NCBI GenBank assembly: GCA_963575745.1
Contig: CAUYUJ010015759.1
Location: 1-64,000, forward strand
Length of the DNA: 64,000 nt
Direction: 5' to 3'
From: Prorocentrum cordatum
Taxonomy: Eukaryota; Sar; Dinophyceae; Prorocentrales; Prorocentraceae
Below the pieces are notes generated by a model. That model had not been told where the DNA came from. It saw only the letters and a list, made by a program, of their open reading frames with translations, and searched no databases. Position 1 is the first letter of the stretch. The number at the start of each line of letters is the position of its first letter. Positions 53,366 to 64,000 of the stretch are shown piece by piece. The position numbers and the translations under genes are program-made.

Positions 53366-53870
53366 TAGCCGCCACCATTCTCATCATCATTATCATCATC
53401 ATTCTCATCATCCTCATTATCATCCAACTTCGCCTCCTCATCCTCATTAATCCTCATCCTCATCCTAACCCTCACCTTCCGCATCGTCGGTGTCCGAATG
53501 ATCATCATCACCATCATTATCATCATCAGCAGCATCATCATCATCATCATCATCACCATCATCATATTCATATTCATATTCATCATCATCGTCATCATTG
53601 TCATCAACATAATCATCATCACCATCATCATCAGCGTCCTCCTCTTCCTCATCGTCATCCTCAGTATCACCACCATCAACATCACAAGCATCATCATAAT
53701 CATAGCCATCATCATCAACATCAGCAACAGCATCAGCATCCACATCCGCATCCGCATCCACATCATGATCATCATCAGCAGCATCGGCATCATCATCACA
53801 ATCACCATCACCATCAACCATCACCATCATCATCATCAGCAGCAGCAGCATCATCACCATCATCACCACC
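53366..53870. repeat. CAT/ATC trinucleotide-rich region, second block
   Basis: The same type of ATCATC and CATCAGCAT sequence as 51935-52720, with CATATTCATATTCAT near 53568-53585. Confidence 0.93.
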
Positions 53871-55295
53871 ACCACCCTCTCGCTCTCCCCCTGGCCGCCG
53901 CAACTGGAGGAACCGCGGCCACCCCCGAAGCCCAAACCGAGAGGGCGAGGGCGGGCAGCCCCAGGGTGGCCCTCGCCTCCCCGCCTCCCCCCCCCCCTCG
54001 CCGCCCCTGCGGGGTCGACCTGCCCTCCTGTGCCGGTGGGGGGCGCGTGGGCTCCCTGTGGCTCCTCCCCATAGCTAGTCGCTAAGGACTGGTGGGGGGC
54101 GCGTGGGCTCCCCTCCTCCCTCTCCTTCCTCCCCACCGCTGAGCCGCCTGCCCGCCCACCCGCCCCCATGCCCACCCGTCCCCTCCTGCTCCTCGCCCCC
54201 CTCTCCAGATCCTCCCCTTACGCACCCTCTATCCGCCCTTCATTGACCCCTCCTACCGCTCTCTACCTTTTCCTCGCACGCGCCCCATCCTGCAGTGCCC
54301 CACCCCCCCTGCCTCCCCCCCATCGCCTCTCCCTTCCTCGAGTCGAAGCTGGGATAACGAGGCACTCGGATGAAGATAATCGGGAATCTCAAAGAACTGG
54401 CTGGTCTGGAGGAGGTATCGGGCGCCACGGCCAGTTCCGGAGCGCTCGAGAAAGCTCTCATGGAAATGGAGCAATTATCCTCCTTCTAGGCCTGCCTCTT
54501 TCCTTCCCATCTGCCCTCTGATCCCAGAGGAGGGCCAGTTTTAGACACCGGCGGCCCTCCCAAACAAAGGAGGAGGAGGAGGAGGAGGAGGCGGCGGAGG
54601 AGGAGCAGCAGGATGAAGGAGCATGAGGAGGGATGAGGCCCGGCCCTCCTCTGACCACCACCGCCCCGCCCCACCCCACCCCCCTTGCCATGAGCAAGCG
54701 GCTCGAGGAGGAGAATGGCCCTGGACCCCAGGGGCTCTCTGGGGCCAGCTCCTCGTCCCGGGACGCTTCTTGACGGCCCCGGGGCCTGGGAGGGGGGCCC
54801 CGACAGCCCGAAGACGGTGAAAAGACTTTCGGGGCCCGCTTCCTCCATGACTCCTTTTTCCTCCTTCATGGTCGGGCTGCATCGGCACGGAGGCGCCATC
54901 GCATCAGATCGGATGCGCCAGGATGCACAGCAACACCACGCAGGCATCGGGCCGCACGGGACAGGCGGAATGCCGGAATCCGATCGGATGGGGCCAGCCA
55001 GAATCGATATCGGACCCGATCGATCAGACCGAAGGATGGACCCTGGGTGGCTTTCGCACCACCATTATGGCTTCAGGCGGCCGTTGGGGACGATTTCGGC
55101 ATCCCCAGAAAACTTTCGAGGCGCAGCTGATTGAAATCACCACAGGTCCAAAACACATCCGAAAACTACCGAAGACCTCCGAAGACAGTCGCAGCCCCAA
55201 ACATCCGGAACGTCGGCAAATAAATCAACCCTCGGATCGAAATGTTCCCTGCGTAGCGACTAGCGAACTCCCGCCCGAGGAGATGGAAGCCTCTT
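53871..55295. other. No supportable gene
   Basis: C-rich to about 54340, then mixed. GGAGGAGGA repeat at 54568-54610. CGATCGGA/GATCGGATG words between 54905 and 55030 are mildly repetitive, and similar CGAATCG words recur at 56500-56700. No protein motif. Confidence 0.35.
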
Positions 55296-55440
55296 GAACG
55301 GGGTCCGAGTAGATGGGGCTGGAGGATCGCACCGCATCGTCGATGCATCACCGATGCATCGGCAACGCGTCATTTTCGCCGTCGGCGATGCACCGGCGCC
55401 GTCGGCGATGCACCGGCGCCGCCGGCGCGGAGAAAATCCC
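55296..55440. repeat. Decayed relative of the 45.0-kb MITE-like element
   Basis: GGGGTCCGAGTAGATGGGG, then GCATCGTCGATGCATC and two GTCGGCGATGCACCGGCGCC repeats. This follows the order of the 45012-45346 element, but the right arm is not evident here. Confidence 0.5.
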
Positions 55441-55545
55441 ACCAGCCCTCTGGGCGTCGGTGGTTTAGAGCGTTTCCTCTTCCACCCCTCCGTCTTCCCC
55501 TTCGGGGAGGGGTTTACCCCTCCCCCTACCCCCTCCCCACTGACC
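55432..55545 (+). repeat. Dispersed repeat family, partial copy
   Basis: CCACCAGCCCTCTGGGCGT, then GGTTTAGAGCGTTTCCTCTT, CCACCCCTCC and CCCCTTCGGGGAGGGG. It matches the left part of 50858-51030 and the left part of 38965-39080. Confidence 0.65.
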
Positions 55546-55599
55546 TGGACAGGGGGTTCCGCAGCGCGTTGGAGCGCCCAAGATCGACCCCTGGGAGGG

Positions 55600-56010
55600 C
55601 TAAAATTCGACACCCCTCACGAGGATCGTGGCTCCTGAGGGGGGGGCTGTGATTGGGGAACCCCCCTTCGTTGATCGATCTCCTCCAAGATGGCTCCGAG
55701 GCCCCCCAAGAGGCCCCCAGGAGGCCCCCAAGAGTCCCCCAAGAGGCCCCAAGAGACCCCCCAGAGGCACCCAAGAAGCGCCCAGGAGGCCCCAAGAAGC
55801 GCCCAGGAGGCCCCCAAAGGCCCCAAGATGGCCCCAAGAGGCCCCAAGAGGCCCCCAGGAGGCCCCAAAGAGGATCCCGAACGGCCCACAGAGGCCCCCC
55901 CGAGGCACCCAAGACGCCGAAAAGCCCCTCAGGACGACCCTCTACTCGCCTGGGCGTCGTTTCTGGACGGGCTGGTGGGGATACGCGAAGCGTCTAGAAT
56001 TGGGAAGCAC
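55600..56010 (+). repeat. Composite dispersed repeat, copy 2 (CCAAGAGG core with conserved ends)
   Basis: GATCGATCTCCTCCAAGATG at 55674, then about 230 bp of CCCCCAAGAGG/GCCCAGGAGGCCCC units, then CGTTTCTGGACGGGCTGGTG, GGGATACGCGAAGCGTC. Same order and orientation as 1340-1795. This core is the least diverged CCAAGAGG array in the window. Confidence 0.8.
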
Positions 56011-56095
56011 TTTGAGCCACACCGCCGATGCATCGTCCATTCGGCGCGATCCTCCGACCCCGCCTACGTACCTCGGACCCTGCTCGGGAGACTCC

Positions 56096-56180
56096 TCCTC
56101 CTCCCCCTCCCCCTCCCCCTCCTCCCCCCCTCCCCCTCCTCCTCCTCCTCCTCCTCCTCCTCCTCCTCCTCCTCCTTGTC
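56096..56180. repeat. TCC microsatellite
   Basis: CTCCTCC and CCCCTCC runs. Low complexity. Poly-Pro/Leu/Arg frames are artefacts. Confidence 0.9.
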
Positions 56181-56826
56181 ATCCCTCCTCCCTGGACATT
56201 AGAGGCGGCTGGGGTGTCTGAGCTGGATGCGCCCTCAAAAGATCTGTCAAGATGGCGGCAGGGCATTTCCGTTCAAAAGGGCCCCCGGACCCCTCGCGGT
56301 GTCCATCTGGTGCAGTCTTTCAACCTGGAACCGTTCTTGACGGCCCCGGGGCCCGTCGGCGGCCCCCTGAGACCGCAAACGGCAACAGACCGATCGAGCT
56401 TAGAACTCCGACTTTCGCCCCCCCCTCCCTGCTGGCTGGAACCAGTGCTGGGCCACACCTCAGACCACTGGCCGTCTCCAACCCAGGAGAGCCCAGAATC
56501 GAATCGATGAGTCGAATCGGCGATCGAAATTTCGGATCGGCGGAAATCGGCAGCAAAGTCGGGAGGAGTCGAATCGGCGGAAATCGGCAGAACAATCATG
56601 CCTCATTGAGAAATCGGAGTCCAAATCGGCATCCAGAGTCGAAACGAGTCGACATCGGAGCCCATCGACATCGAAGCGAATCGACATCGAAGCGAATCGA
56701 AACGAGCCCTGCCAACCTGGAGGAGAGCGGAAGCGCATGGGGGCCTCCCGCTCGAGGACGAGCGCCGGCTCCCGCTGCTCGTGCTGCGGGGCCGGTGGGC
56801 TTGAGCAGGGACCGACCGTCCCGCCA

Positions 56827-57012
56827 TTCCTATAGGCCTACCACGAAATGTTCTCAGCACCCGAATATGTTCTAAGAGCAAAAGTACTGTTCTCAGACCA
56901 TAATAAAACCCGATGTGTTGGAACACGACAGTCTCAGCCAGAAAGGCTCTAAGAACATGTCGTGCAAACAACGGAGCGGTTCTCAGAACATTCTTTGGTA
57001 GGCCCATAGGCG
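56827..57012. mobile_element. MITE-like element with about 32-bp imperfect TIRs
   Basis: The left arm CCTATAGGCCTACCA, then GAAATGTTCTCAG pairs with the right arm, which read on the other strand is CCTATGGGCCTACCA, then AGAATGTTCTGAG. The interior is AT-richer and has extra GTTCTxAGA words and an inner hairpin (CACGAC/GTCGTG). The target duplication is not certain because the outermost bases are themselves palindromic. Confidence 0.7.
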
Positions 57013-57154
57013 AGCTAGGACGCTTCGCCACTGTTTGGTGGGCGCGGCGGAGAGGCGCGCCGGGCGTGCAAGCCGCCCTCGGCCAGCCTCCGCGAGGGGC
57101 GGCGCCGGGGCCTCTGGCTCGGCTGGGCCCAGGCTCAGCGCAGCCGCGTTCGTC

Positions 57155-57329
57155 GGGCGGGTGGCAGTGGGGGGTGGCCCACGTGGGGGGTGAAGAGAAA
57201 GACCCAAAAGGGGCGCTTCAGGGCCCCTTTTGGGCGCCCACTGGCTCCCAAAGGGGCCCTAAAGGGTCCCTTTAGGGCCCTCTTCTTCACCCCCGTGTGG
57301 GTCACCCCCCATTACCACCCGCCCGAGCT
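57155..57329. mobile_element. Foldback MITE-like element with about 50-bp TIRs
   Basis: CGGGCGGGTGGCAGTGGGGG, then TGGCCCACGTGGGGGGTGAA pairs with the right arm, which read on the other strand is CGGGCGGGTGGTAATGGGGG, then TGACCCACACGGGGGTGAA. The centre is built of GGGCCCTAAAGGG/CCCTTTAGGGCCC words that also self-pair. A clean target duplication was not found. Confidence 0.75.
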
Positions 57330-57904
57330 CGTCTCACAGGTCGGTCCGGCTCGAGAGGTGCGGCAGAAAGGATGGAGGGTGAGGGTTGTGTTGCTCCCAT
57401 CGTACTTGAATACCGCATGCCAGAAATAATCTATCGCCTCCCAGGGCCCGGCACGTGAAGACCCTCTAGTTTCGGTATTTTCTTGATGCTCGAAATTCTT
57501 TCTGGTGAGCAAGGCTAAAGTAGGTTGGATCATTATATGTTTGATGTTTGTTTTTTGGGGGGCAGGCTGCTAGCCCGCAGTGTGGCCCGAGCTCCGGCAT
57601 TACCATCACCTGTACGTCCAGCGGCGGGAGCGTAGGGCTGTGAACCAGCAGACGCAGGCAGTCGGGGGCGGAACAGGCGGGAGCGGCATCGCCCAAGTGC
57701 GAATCAACAGAAAGCGGAAGGACAATCTACGTAAGAGTGAACTCAACGCTTCTGCAGCAGCAAAGTGGACAAGAATAACAAAACTGAGACAGTGCACTAG
57801 GGCAAGAGTTGCAGCTCACAAGCAGCAAACAGCCTGTGCACACGCAACCCATCGACTTGCTGAGGATCCCACGTAGTGGGGCTGCCCAAATGCAGCGAAT
57901 GATT

Positions 57905-58015
57905 CCACCACATCCTCCTCCTCCACCTCCGCCTCTACCACCACCACCACCACCACCACCACCACCACCACCACCACCTTCTCCTCCTCCTCTTCCTCCA
58001 CCTCCTCCACAGATC
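57905..58015. repeat. CCA/CCT trinucleotide array
   Basis: (CCT)n, then (CCA)n, then (CCT)n. Poly-Pro and Gly/Val frames are artefacts. Confidence 0.92.
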
Positions 58016-58609
58016 AGGGGGTCGACATCTGGCGCGGCGCCAGCGGCTTGCTGAGTCGGGGCTGTCATTGCCTGGGTTTGGCCCGCCGTGGCAGTCCACC
58101 GGTCCCTCGAGTCACGCCACGCGAAAACCTCTCGCGGCGAGGAAACCTGGCGGGCATAGAGCAGTGCACACCTGGCACGGTGATCAAGCGGTCAAAGAAA
58201 CAAGAGTGAGGAGGAGGATGAGGAGGAGCCCATGGAGGTGGAGGAGGAGACGGAAGACGGGGCAACCGACGGCACTGGTTTGGCGATTTTTGGTACCTGT
58301 TGATGCCACCCCTAACATCTGGTTCGTTCCTTGCTTGCTCGTTTCCTGGTGGGTGCATGCCGTGGTTCCCGCTCTGCGGGCTCATAACAAATCGCACGCG
58401 GCATCCCCGCCGACTTCTGTGTTGGCGGCGTACACAGGGAGCGTGGATAGACTACGCCTGTTCTCGCGAAATTGCATCCACCTGAAGACGCGAGAGAGCA
58501 AGGATCATAACAATCATGAATCAAAACGTGTGCGTAGATCAGCATCGTAAACTAATCCAGAGTGAGAATCAGAGACCAGCGTAGCGTGGACCTACAAAGT
58601 GGAAGAGTA

Positions 58610-59888
58610 CAGCGGACATGGTGCACTTAGCCATGGAGTACGTGGTCGGAGGTGGTGTTCGCGACAGTCTGCCGCAAATTCCGGCAATTCTTCACCGACA
58701 TCGCGCATGCGCTGTTGCTCGAGGTAAAATGCCTCACCATCCTGGTACATTTGCGGCTTGGCGAAGGTCTACACAGGCTCCCGGTGGAATCTCCCAATGG
58801 CGCTTGGCATCGAGGGTGACATCTGCATCCCTGCGGCTCTGTGTCGACAAATTGGCATTGCAATCAAAAGTGTCTCCAACAACGCGACCACGATCAAGCA
58901 GGCATGGCCCATCATCGATGAAGTCGCCATCTCGCTGAATGCAGAGGCTGTCCCCGGTACACATCACAGGCTCGTCCTGTAAAGAAACAGACTCCTCTGG
59001 TGTCAATGCGAACGACAAGAATGACACCTCGCAGGCACCCCGCTTGATCGTCTACCCACATTCCAAGAGGGGCGAGCACCTCATTAAACTCAGCAAGCCA
59101 CTTCTTAAGGCCTCGCTGGTAGGGCGTCCGATTCCTAAGTCCAGTGATGAGGAAGATCGGCCACATCACCAAAAGCGTAACCCACAGTGTCGCAACAATA
59201 GTAAGGCACCAGAGCGCAAAGCTGCACCCTGTCCACAGCCACATGCTTGGATGACGCCACGCCTCCGTATTGACCTCCTCCAACTTCTGGAGCCACTCCT
59301 GCAGCGCCGATTCGTCCACACCTCTGCAGGCCAATTCATTAGGCATAGCCTGACCATCAAACCTGGGGGGCATGGCCGGGAGATTGCGCCAGTCATCCAC
59401 CCTAGATGACCTGGAATACACCAAGCGCTGCCCCGGCTTCGGCATGATCAAGCGCGCGTCATGGGCGCCACCCGCGCACTGCTTCTTGATGTTCACATTG
59501 AAGGCGACAAGCATGCTGGGGACATAGATAAAGAGGATGTACATGGGGGAGAACAACAAGAAACACACTACGATGTAGTCCTCCCACGGCAGGATCTTCC
59601 CGAGGTGCTGGCCCCGCGGTCCGAAATGTCGGACGGTGAGGGTGATTGTGATCATCGCATCGCACGTTGCGCTGAGCTGCACTCGCGACAAAACTCGTGG
59701 CTTGGCCCATGCTGGGGACAGATGCAAGGGGATCACCATGAAGACCATACCTCCGAATTGGGATACGCTGAACAGCAACGTTCCAATCTGCAGATAAGCA
59801 AGGGCTGCGTTGCATTAGACAGCTGCCAGAAGGACCCGTCTGCATTTATGATGGCTTCGCAAAACCTCACTCTCGACGTTTCGTGGAT

Positions 59889-59925
<37 letters not shown>

Positions 59926-61060
59926 CTGACACCACAGACCGCGAGCGGCAGGAGGTTGCCATAGCGCAGCGCCTGAGCTTTCGTCAAGGACCCCTGCATC
60001 GGGATGAGCACTCTGGCTATGATGATGGCTCCCGGCACGCACGCCAGCACAAAGCCTGTGCAGAAACCCAACGCGGCGCTAGGCTCGACACCCCAGAGCA
60101 CGAGGCTGCTCACAGATCCGATCGCTCCCAAAAATAAAGCCAACGCAAAACCAAGGGCGATCTTGAATTCCGACTTCCCCATCTCTCAACGCGGCGGAGT
60201 CGACACAAGTAAATCCACCAGCTTCGTTGATCTCTACCCGGATGCGCTGCAAGTCATCCTCGTTCGAGCATCTTGCCGTCTCTGAGGTGCAAGCACCGCG
60301 CGCGATCAACGTCTTCGCAATGTCAACAAGTATGCCAACCTGGACGACTGCGAACAAAAAACATAGACGCACCAAAGCCTGTTTTACATGTCCGCCTGCC
60401 GTGTCGGCACGACGACATCCCCCTAACTGACGGCCCCAAGACCTGCAGAGACTTCGCGACGGCGGCTGCCAAGGCGAAAAGAAGGCCCACAACTTGGAGA
60501 GACGACGCGTTTTCCGGGCACGGCTCTGCCACATACGTCCCGCAGATTTCAGCGTCAGCTGCGGCCGCATACTTACACATTCTTGCTGGATCTGCAGTGT
60601 GATCCACGAAGTGATCTGCGTAGTGGCCATTATGTTTGATGCCGTCGATGCTGAGAAGTATTCCATGGCACTGCCCATCCAGCTTGGGAAGTCGGGAGAA
60701 TCAAAGCGGATAGGCGAGCATGAGCAACAAAGGAATCACGAAACATGCAGTGGGGAGCCACTGTAAGACGTCAACATGCCGGGAAAGTGGGCCAGACTGC
60801 TGATCGACGCGCTTCACATTGGAGAGAACACGACCGAATGGTGTCTCGGAGGGGAATGTCCCGATTTGTTCTTGAATACTGGGGCCAGCCCGGTCCTTAC
60901 ACTGATTAATGGAAAATGCGCAAATGAAGAGCACGTCACCGACATGAGTGGAGCCGATCACCTGTGCCAGAAACTCCTCTGCATTCTCGGACCAGCAATG
61001 GGAGACGGTCTTGTTAACCTCCGGGGGCTCTTCGCGATTTATCAAAGGCGCGAGGCGCAT
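58610..61060 (-). CDS. Spliced multi-pass membrane protein gene, unknown family
   Basis: Exon-like segments in transcription order: FLAQVIGSTHVGDVLFICAF and a hydrophobic CFVIPLLLMLAYP (61060-60705); MGSAMEYFSASTASNIMATT, ending at GTAAGT (60678-60577); VVGLLFALAAAVAKSL (about 60480); LFAVVQVGILVDIAKTLIA (about 60350); MGKSEFKIALGFALALFLG and FVLACVPGAIIIARVLIP (60182-59940). After an intron ending TTATCTGCAG (59788) comes a long exon with MVFMVIPLHL, FLLFSPMYILFIYVPSMLVA and LWVTLLVMWPIFLI (59787-58960). Segments near 58950-58620 (IQRDGDFIDDGPCLLDRG, YLEQQRMRDVGEELPEF) may be the C-terminus. About seven to eight hydrophobic spans suggest an integral membrane protein. Exact joins are unresolved. 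Confidence 0.6.
59788..59939 (-). other. Candidate intron of the membrane protein gene
   Basis: Read on the minus strand it starts GTCTGTGG, has a long (CT)n run (59895-59925) near its 5' side and ends CTTATCTGCAG. Removing it joins NLLPLA to IGTLLFSVSQ in phase and fuses two hydrophobic stretches into one plausible membrane span. The donor choice is mine. GTGTCAG a few bases later is an alternative that breaks the frame. Confidence 0.5.
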
Positions 61061-61099
61061 GCAAGCAGCTCCTCACACTGCTCCCTGCTCATGCCCCAA

Positions 61100-61976
61100 T
61101 GCTCACCGACTCGGTCGGCCTCTTTGCCATCCGTCTGCGGCTTACCGTGAACTCCCTTCGGTGCCACCGCCGAGCTCTTTAAATCGCTGGGAATAATGCG
61201 GGTCGTCCTCCTCCACCCAAACCACATCAAGCCAGGACAAGCAACCGTGGTCAGCGCTGAGGGGGGATGCCGAGACGCCCAATTCTGGAATGATGGACCA
61301 CAGCTTGCTAGCTGGTCTCGCCCGGCTTCGTGAAGGCATGCGGCGCGCCCTGCATCGTGGATACGTGGACGCCGCGGCCGCGCTTTCCCGCGCGCCCCGA
61401 CTTGGACGCGAAGCCCAGGGCCCAACTACAGCTGCACCTGCAAGCCCCTCGGCCGTTCCCCAAGCAGGCTCCTCGATGCACTGGGGCCTCGCCGCTTCTT
61501 GGGACACCGCCCCAGCAGCCATGCCTTGATGTGGTGCGACAGGATGCGGCGCGTGGCCTACCAGATGGGCCTCAACAGATGCAGCAGAAGATGGATGACC
61601 TTCTCCCAGTTTCATGTCTTCCGTGGGGCAGGACCCTGCCCACATCTACCAGGTCGAGGACGTGCCAGCCCACTGTGGACGAGGTGCCCCGCCTCAATTC
61701 GCATGGAAGCCCATTGGGGGGCCGACCTTGCGTGGCAAGCCGGCTGCTGGCTCGGAGCCCAGGCACTTACGCAACTTGCCAACGGCAATGCATGACCTGG
61801 TGGCCTCCCTCGGGCGACAACAGCAGGACCCACGACGATGGGGCCGAATCACTCGTGCCCTGCGACCTGGACATCGGCAGGACATTCGCACGCATGATGA
61901 TGTACATTAATATGAATGGGCGTGGCCAGTCATACATTTCGCTGCATATCTAGATCGCCAGTGCTGCATCATTGTC
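61100..61976. other. Region between membrane gene and LINE; possible LINE 5' remnant
   Basis: GC-rich, several short plus-strand frames. A stretch near 61190-61260 (IMRVVLLHPNHIKPGQATVV) and another near 61760-61850 (NLPTAMHDLVASLGRQQQDP) look protein-like and are in line with the LINE, so they may be decayed upstream LINE sequence. No motif to prove it. Confidence 0.3.
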
Positions 61977-63436
61977 TTGAAGGGCTATGCCACTGCAGTG
62001 GAGGGGCACGCCCAACGTCTGGAACAGAGGGCAGCAGCGGCCAAGCGTGCACAACGCTTTCACACGTGGACCCAGGAGGCGCTGGTCTTTGGAGCTGCCC
62101 CCATCTTTGGCACGACGAAGCTGAAGTGCTGGGCGCACAATGAGGTCGGCGCCTTCGGCATTCGCGCATCCCTCCCTCAGGCGGTAGCCGACGTCCAGAG
62201 GGACTTCTGGAGCCGCATCTGGCAGACCGACAGGGTCTCTGCTGCGGTCACCAAGGCCCAACTGTTCGAACACCATGGTCAGCTCGATCCCCATCTTCCG
62301 AGGCCCCACGCAAACCAGCGCTTTCGGCCAAAGTTCTGGTTTCGGGCCGCGGGGGGGCGGGCGGCCGACCCTGGCGCAACGTGCCGCTGAGAATGCAACG
62401 TGGACCACCTCGCGGGCGGCACCGACGACCTGTCCACTGTCATCAGCTCCATGCCTACTGATTCGCTCCCTGTCCCTGCTGCGGCCGAAGTGCGCAGGGC
62501 TGCGAAGTCGTTCCGATGGAGGACAGGGCTTGCAGCAGATGCCCTGCCCCCTCGGGCGTGCCCCCTCGTGACCGACGAGGCCCTGGCCGCGATGGTCTAC
62601 CTGCTTTGGGCGGCGGAGAGCTGGGGCCGATGGCCCACTGCCATCATGCTGATCCACGCGATGCTGCTCGCCAAGCCGACCGGAGGTTCCAGGCCCATCG
62701 CGCTGCCCCCCTCGGTCTACAGGGTTTACGCCAATATCAGGATCGCACGCGTCAGGAGACGGGGCGCGGCGAACACCGGGCCCTATTTCGCCTTTGGCGC
62801 AGGGCGATCCACCGCGGACGTTGGCGCGCGCACCATGGTCTACGCGGGGGCCGCCGACTCGGGCGACGGCGACGCCATCGTCGCGGCCATAGTGGACATC
62901 AACAAGTGCTTCGACAGGGTCGTCTGGCACGAGATCATAGATGCCGCAAGGCGCACTGGCCTCCCGCTCGCCATCCTGCGCGCCGTCTTGACGATGTACG
63001 CCGCGCCCGGGCGGATCCGACGGGGCACCGCCTACTCCTGCGCGGTCACGGCTATGCAAGGGATCTTGCCAGGCTGTTCGGTGGCGATGCCCCTCGGGTC
63101 CTGATGAGGCCGCTCGGCGTCTACGGCGCTTCTGTCGTCGCCATCCCGCGCGCCCTGGACATCTGGGCCGATGACGCACTGCAGATCATGATGAAGCGCC
63201 ACCTGATTGAGGACGTCGCGGTCTCGGCCACGTCGCGCCTCGCGGTGGCCCCCAAGGCCGCGCAGCTGCCCATCGCCAAGGACAAGGCCAAGATCCTCGG
63301 CTCGACCGAAGCCCCCGCCAGGTTGGCCCAGCACGGCTTCCAAGCGGTCAACGAACTGAGTATCTTGGGCTTGGAGTGCCGCGCATGGCGAAGCTTGCTC
63401 GCAGGATTGCGCGTCCGCGCCTTGCCCCTGGTATGA
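61977..63436 (+). pseudogene. LINE-type (non-LTR) reverse transcriptase, degenerate
   Basis: Frame 3 from 61977 has a TGA at 62388, resumes, and reads FRWRTGLAADALPPRACPLV, then TGGSRPIALPPSVYRVYANI, then VDINKCFDRVVW (first catalytic Asp at 62895), then GILPGCSVAM. TGA at 63102 ends it. Frame 2 carries on with IWADDALQIMMKRHL, the A-D-D catalytic box (63167-63175), and a thumb-like stretch ending LSILGLECRAWRS. Order and spacing are those of non-LTR reverse transcriptases. The endonuclease part upstream is not convincing. One stop and one frameshift make it a pseudogene or mis-assembled. Confidence 0.82.
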
Positions 63437-64000
63437 CATATGGATTGCGCGTCGCGGGCGCGCCGCCGACCGCGGCCAACGCCCGGGCTCGCCTCATTCG
63501 CACCGGGTGGTGTAGGATGACGACGGCTTCGTCAGCCTGGCTGGCCTTCTCGCTGGGGGGCGCGTCCATCTTCGCGTGGGCCCAGCTCGTCTTCGACCAG
63601 CAGATCCCGCAGGAGATGCTCCATCAGGCATGTTGAGTACAATCGACGACATTGGCATCCGCATCGACTCCGCGGGCTTCAACTGCTGAGCCTGTTGGCG
63701 CTGCTTTCTTCAACGTCCGCAGGTTGGGATGGAGAGCGCACTCAGCAGAGCACGAGGAGACGGGCAATGATATCATCTACATCCTCAGAATTTAGCTCCA
63801 GCATGTGTTCGATCCATGGCATGGCGCAGTTACAGATCAGTCCATTGGGAGGAGCGGGCCAATCGCAGTATCATGCTTCCGAACATCCCTCCCCGCCGCG
63901 TGATCCACGTGGTTATTGGATTGAACCGTTGGCGGCATTGATGCACGCGCAGCCAGAGGCCTCCACCTGGAACCTTGCTCCCAAAGCACGTGGCGCACTA
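63437..64000. other. No supportable gene; probable LINE 3' remnant
   Basis: A plus-strand frame continues to 63636 with a hydrophobic stretch (AWLAFSLGGASIFAWAQLVF) that fits a decayed LINE C-terminus. From 63640 to the end I see no gene or repeat. Confidence 0.3.

Noticed and set aside
51935-53870. His-, Ile- and Asp-rich frames up to 298 codons
   Set aside because: Direct output of CAT/ATC trinucleotide repeats.

Overview
The window looks like nuclear DNA of a dinoflagellate. It is GC-rich, gene-poor and packed with microsatellites, minisatellites and degenerate mobile elements. A Ty1/copia polyprotein here carries extra domains, and one minus-strand ORF is preceded by a near-perfect copy of the dinoflagellate spliced leader. 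The species cannot be told from the sequence. There is no bacterial-style operon, rRNA, tRNA or CRISPR array that I can support. A run of 100 N (42897-42996) marks a scaffold gap.

Layout. 1-8.9 kb: a 90-bp tandem array, several simple-sequence arrays (pentanucleotide and CTA), a 137-bp MITE with an 8-bp target duplication, and long degenerate arrays of a CCAAGAGG-type repeat. 8.87-23.41 kb: one Ty1/copia LTR retrotransposon with LTRs about 97% alike. Its gag, protease, integrase, reverse transcriptase and RNase H can all be read but are broken by stops and frameshifts. It also carries a SAP motif and a methyltransferase-like segment between protease and integrase. At 16697-21797 a second element sits inside the copia reverse transcriptase gene. 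It has about 28-bp terminal inverted repeats and a TA target duplication, and it holds a Ulp1-like cysteine peptidase gene, a small basic-protein gene headed by a spliced-leader relic, and two copies of an internal module.

23.4-34 kb: minus-strand coding-like stretches of unknown product, a 0.6-kb duplicated block, a foldback-like element whose arms are tandem repeats, and an inverted set of GGTTCGAACC-bearing repeats around a C-rich minisatellite. 34-58 kb: mostly simple repeats and several small foldback or MITE-like elements. It also holds scattered minus-strand exon-like segments rich in Lys and Glu, some with recognisable splice acceptors, and an unidentified coding-like region at 40.1-42.3 kb. 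58.6-61.1 kb: the best candidate host gene, a spliced minus-strand gene for a multi-pass membrane protein. 61.98-63.44 kb: remains of a LINE-type reverse transcriptase.

The strongest leads for something undescribed are the nested TA/TIR element with its Ulp1 gene and spliced-leader-headed gene, and the 8-bp-TSD MITE family seen twice. Exon boundaries are hand-read. Several apparent frameshifts could be assembly errors rather than biology.
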